From assembly GCF_040958095.1 (NCBI RefSeq), contig NC_091156.1, positions 17,939,468-18,003,467 of the forward strand: 64,000 bases of DNA. The letters are read 5' to 3'. Shown piece after piece: positions 63,785 to 64,000 of this stretch. Numbering within the stretch: position 1 is the first letter of the stretch; each line of letters opens with the position of its first letter. Source of the DNA: Procambarus clarkii. Its lineage: Eukaryota; Arthropoda; Malacostraca; Decapoda; Cambaridae. The notes under the pieces were generated by a model. That model had not been told where the DNA came from. It was given only the letters and a program-made list of their open reading frames with translations, and did no database searches. The translations under genes were made by a program, and so were the position numbers.

Positions 63785-64000
63785 ACGTTCTAACACGCCA
63801 TAAACACGTTAAGCCAAGATGTAACAACGTTATAACACGCCATAAACACGTTAAGCCAAGATGTAACAACGTTATAACACGCCATAAACACGTTAAGCCA
63901 AGATGTAACAACGTTATAACACGCCATAAACACGTTAAGCCAAGATGTAACGTTATAACACGCCATAAACACGTTAAGCCAAGATGTAACAACGTTATAA
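63785..64000. repeat. 42-bp minisatellite running off the right edge
   Basis: Five units of AAGCCAAGATGTAACAACGT then TATAACACGCCATAAACACG and TT, nearly identical; the unit at about 63940 is shorter by six bases. The array continues past the window. Confidence 0.92.

Overview
This window is animal nuclear DNA, most likely from a decapod crustacean (crayfish, shrimp or crab type). The gene models have short exons, GT-AG introns and AATAAA signals, and they are scattered through dense repeats. The repeats are CR1-like LINEs, Penelope-like elements with GIY-YIG domains, DIRS-type elements, several tRNA-derived SINE families, minisatellites, long (TA)n and (CA)n tracts, and TTAGG-like telomeric motifs. 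This mix fits a malacostracan arthropod; the exact species cannot be read from the sequence.

Four host genes can be identified. (1) CDK5RAP1 (minus strand, exons 7950..7124 and 3383..2797) is a mitochondrial tRNA methylthiotransferase. Its C-terminal exons lie beyond the left edge, and its first exon carries an apparent one-base frameshift. (2) TRMT13 (plus strand, nine coding exons, 16047..39153) is a tRNA 2'-O-methyltransferase. I could assemble it completely: every splice phase fits, and the product is 445 residues. (3) DPM3 (minus strand, exons 46374..46300 and 41804..41592) is the small membrane subunit of dolichol-phosphate mannose synthase, complete at 95 residues. (4) The first coding exon of a gene resembling egalitarian (plus strand, 50448..51035) encodes an RNA-transport adaptor; the rest would lie to the right. 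A possible terminal exon of an unidentified minus-strand gene sits at 40918..41106.

Layout: 1-2.8 kb is unannotated sequence, a SINE and a tRNA-related palindrome. 2.8-8 kb is CDK5RAP1, with LINE, SINE and TTAA-flanked insertions in its intron. 8-16 kb holds minisatellites and a pile of LINE pieces. 16-39 kb is TRMT13, whose introns hold two DIRS-like fossils, a solo DIRS end, nested LINEs, two TTAA-flanked elements and a TA-embedded palindromic element. 39-46 kb holds the TRMT13 and DPM3 3' ends, with Tigger-like and hAT-like remnants inside the DPM3 intron. 46-50 kb is upstream sequence with minisatellite and LINE debris. 50-64 kb is the egalitarian-like exon and the start of its intron, with Penelope-like, LINE and SINE pieces and a 1-kb 21-bp minisatellite.

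The four genes do not form a pathway. Two modify tRNA, one serves ER glycosylation and one serves RNA transport. The most unusual signals are these: a minisatellite apparently grown from the 5' splice site of the egalitarian-like exon, which repeats that splice donor many times; a palindromic element with TTAGG-like arrays at its centre, found twice and each time embedded in a (TA)n tract; and TTAA-flanked elements nested in LINEs, two of which have readable empty sites.
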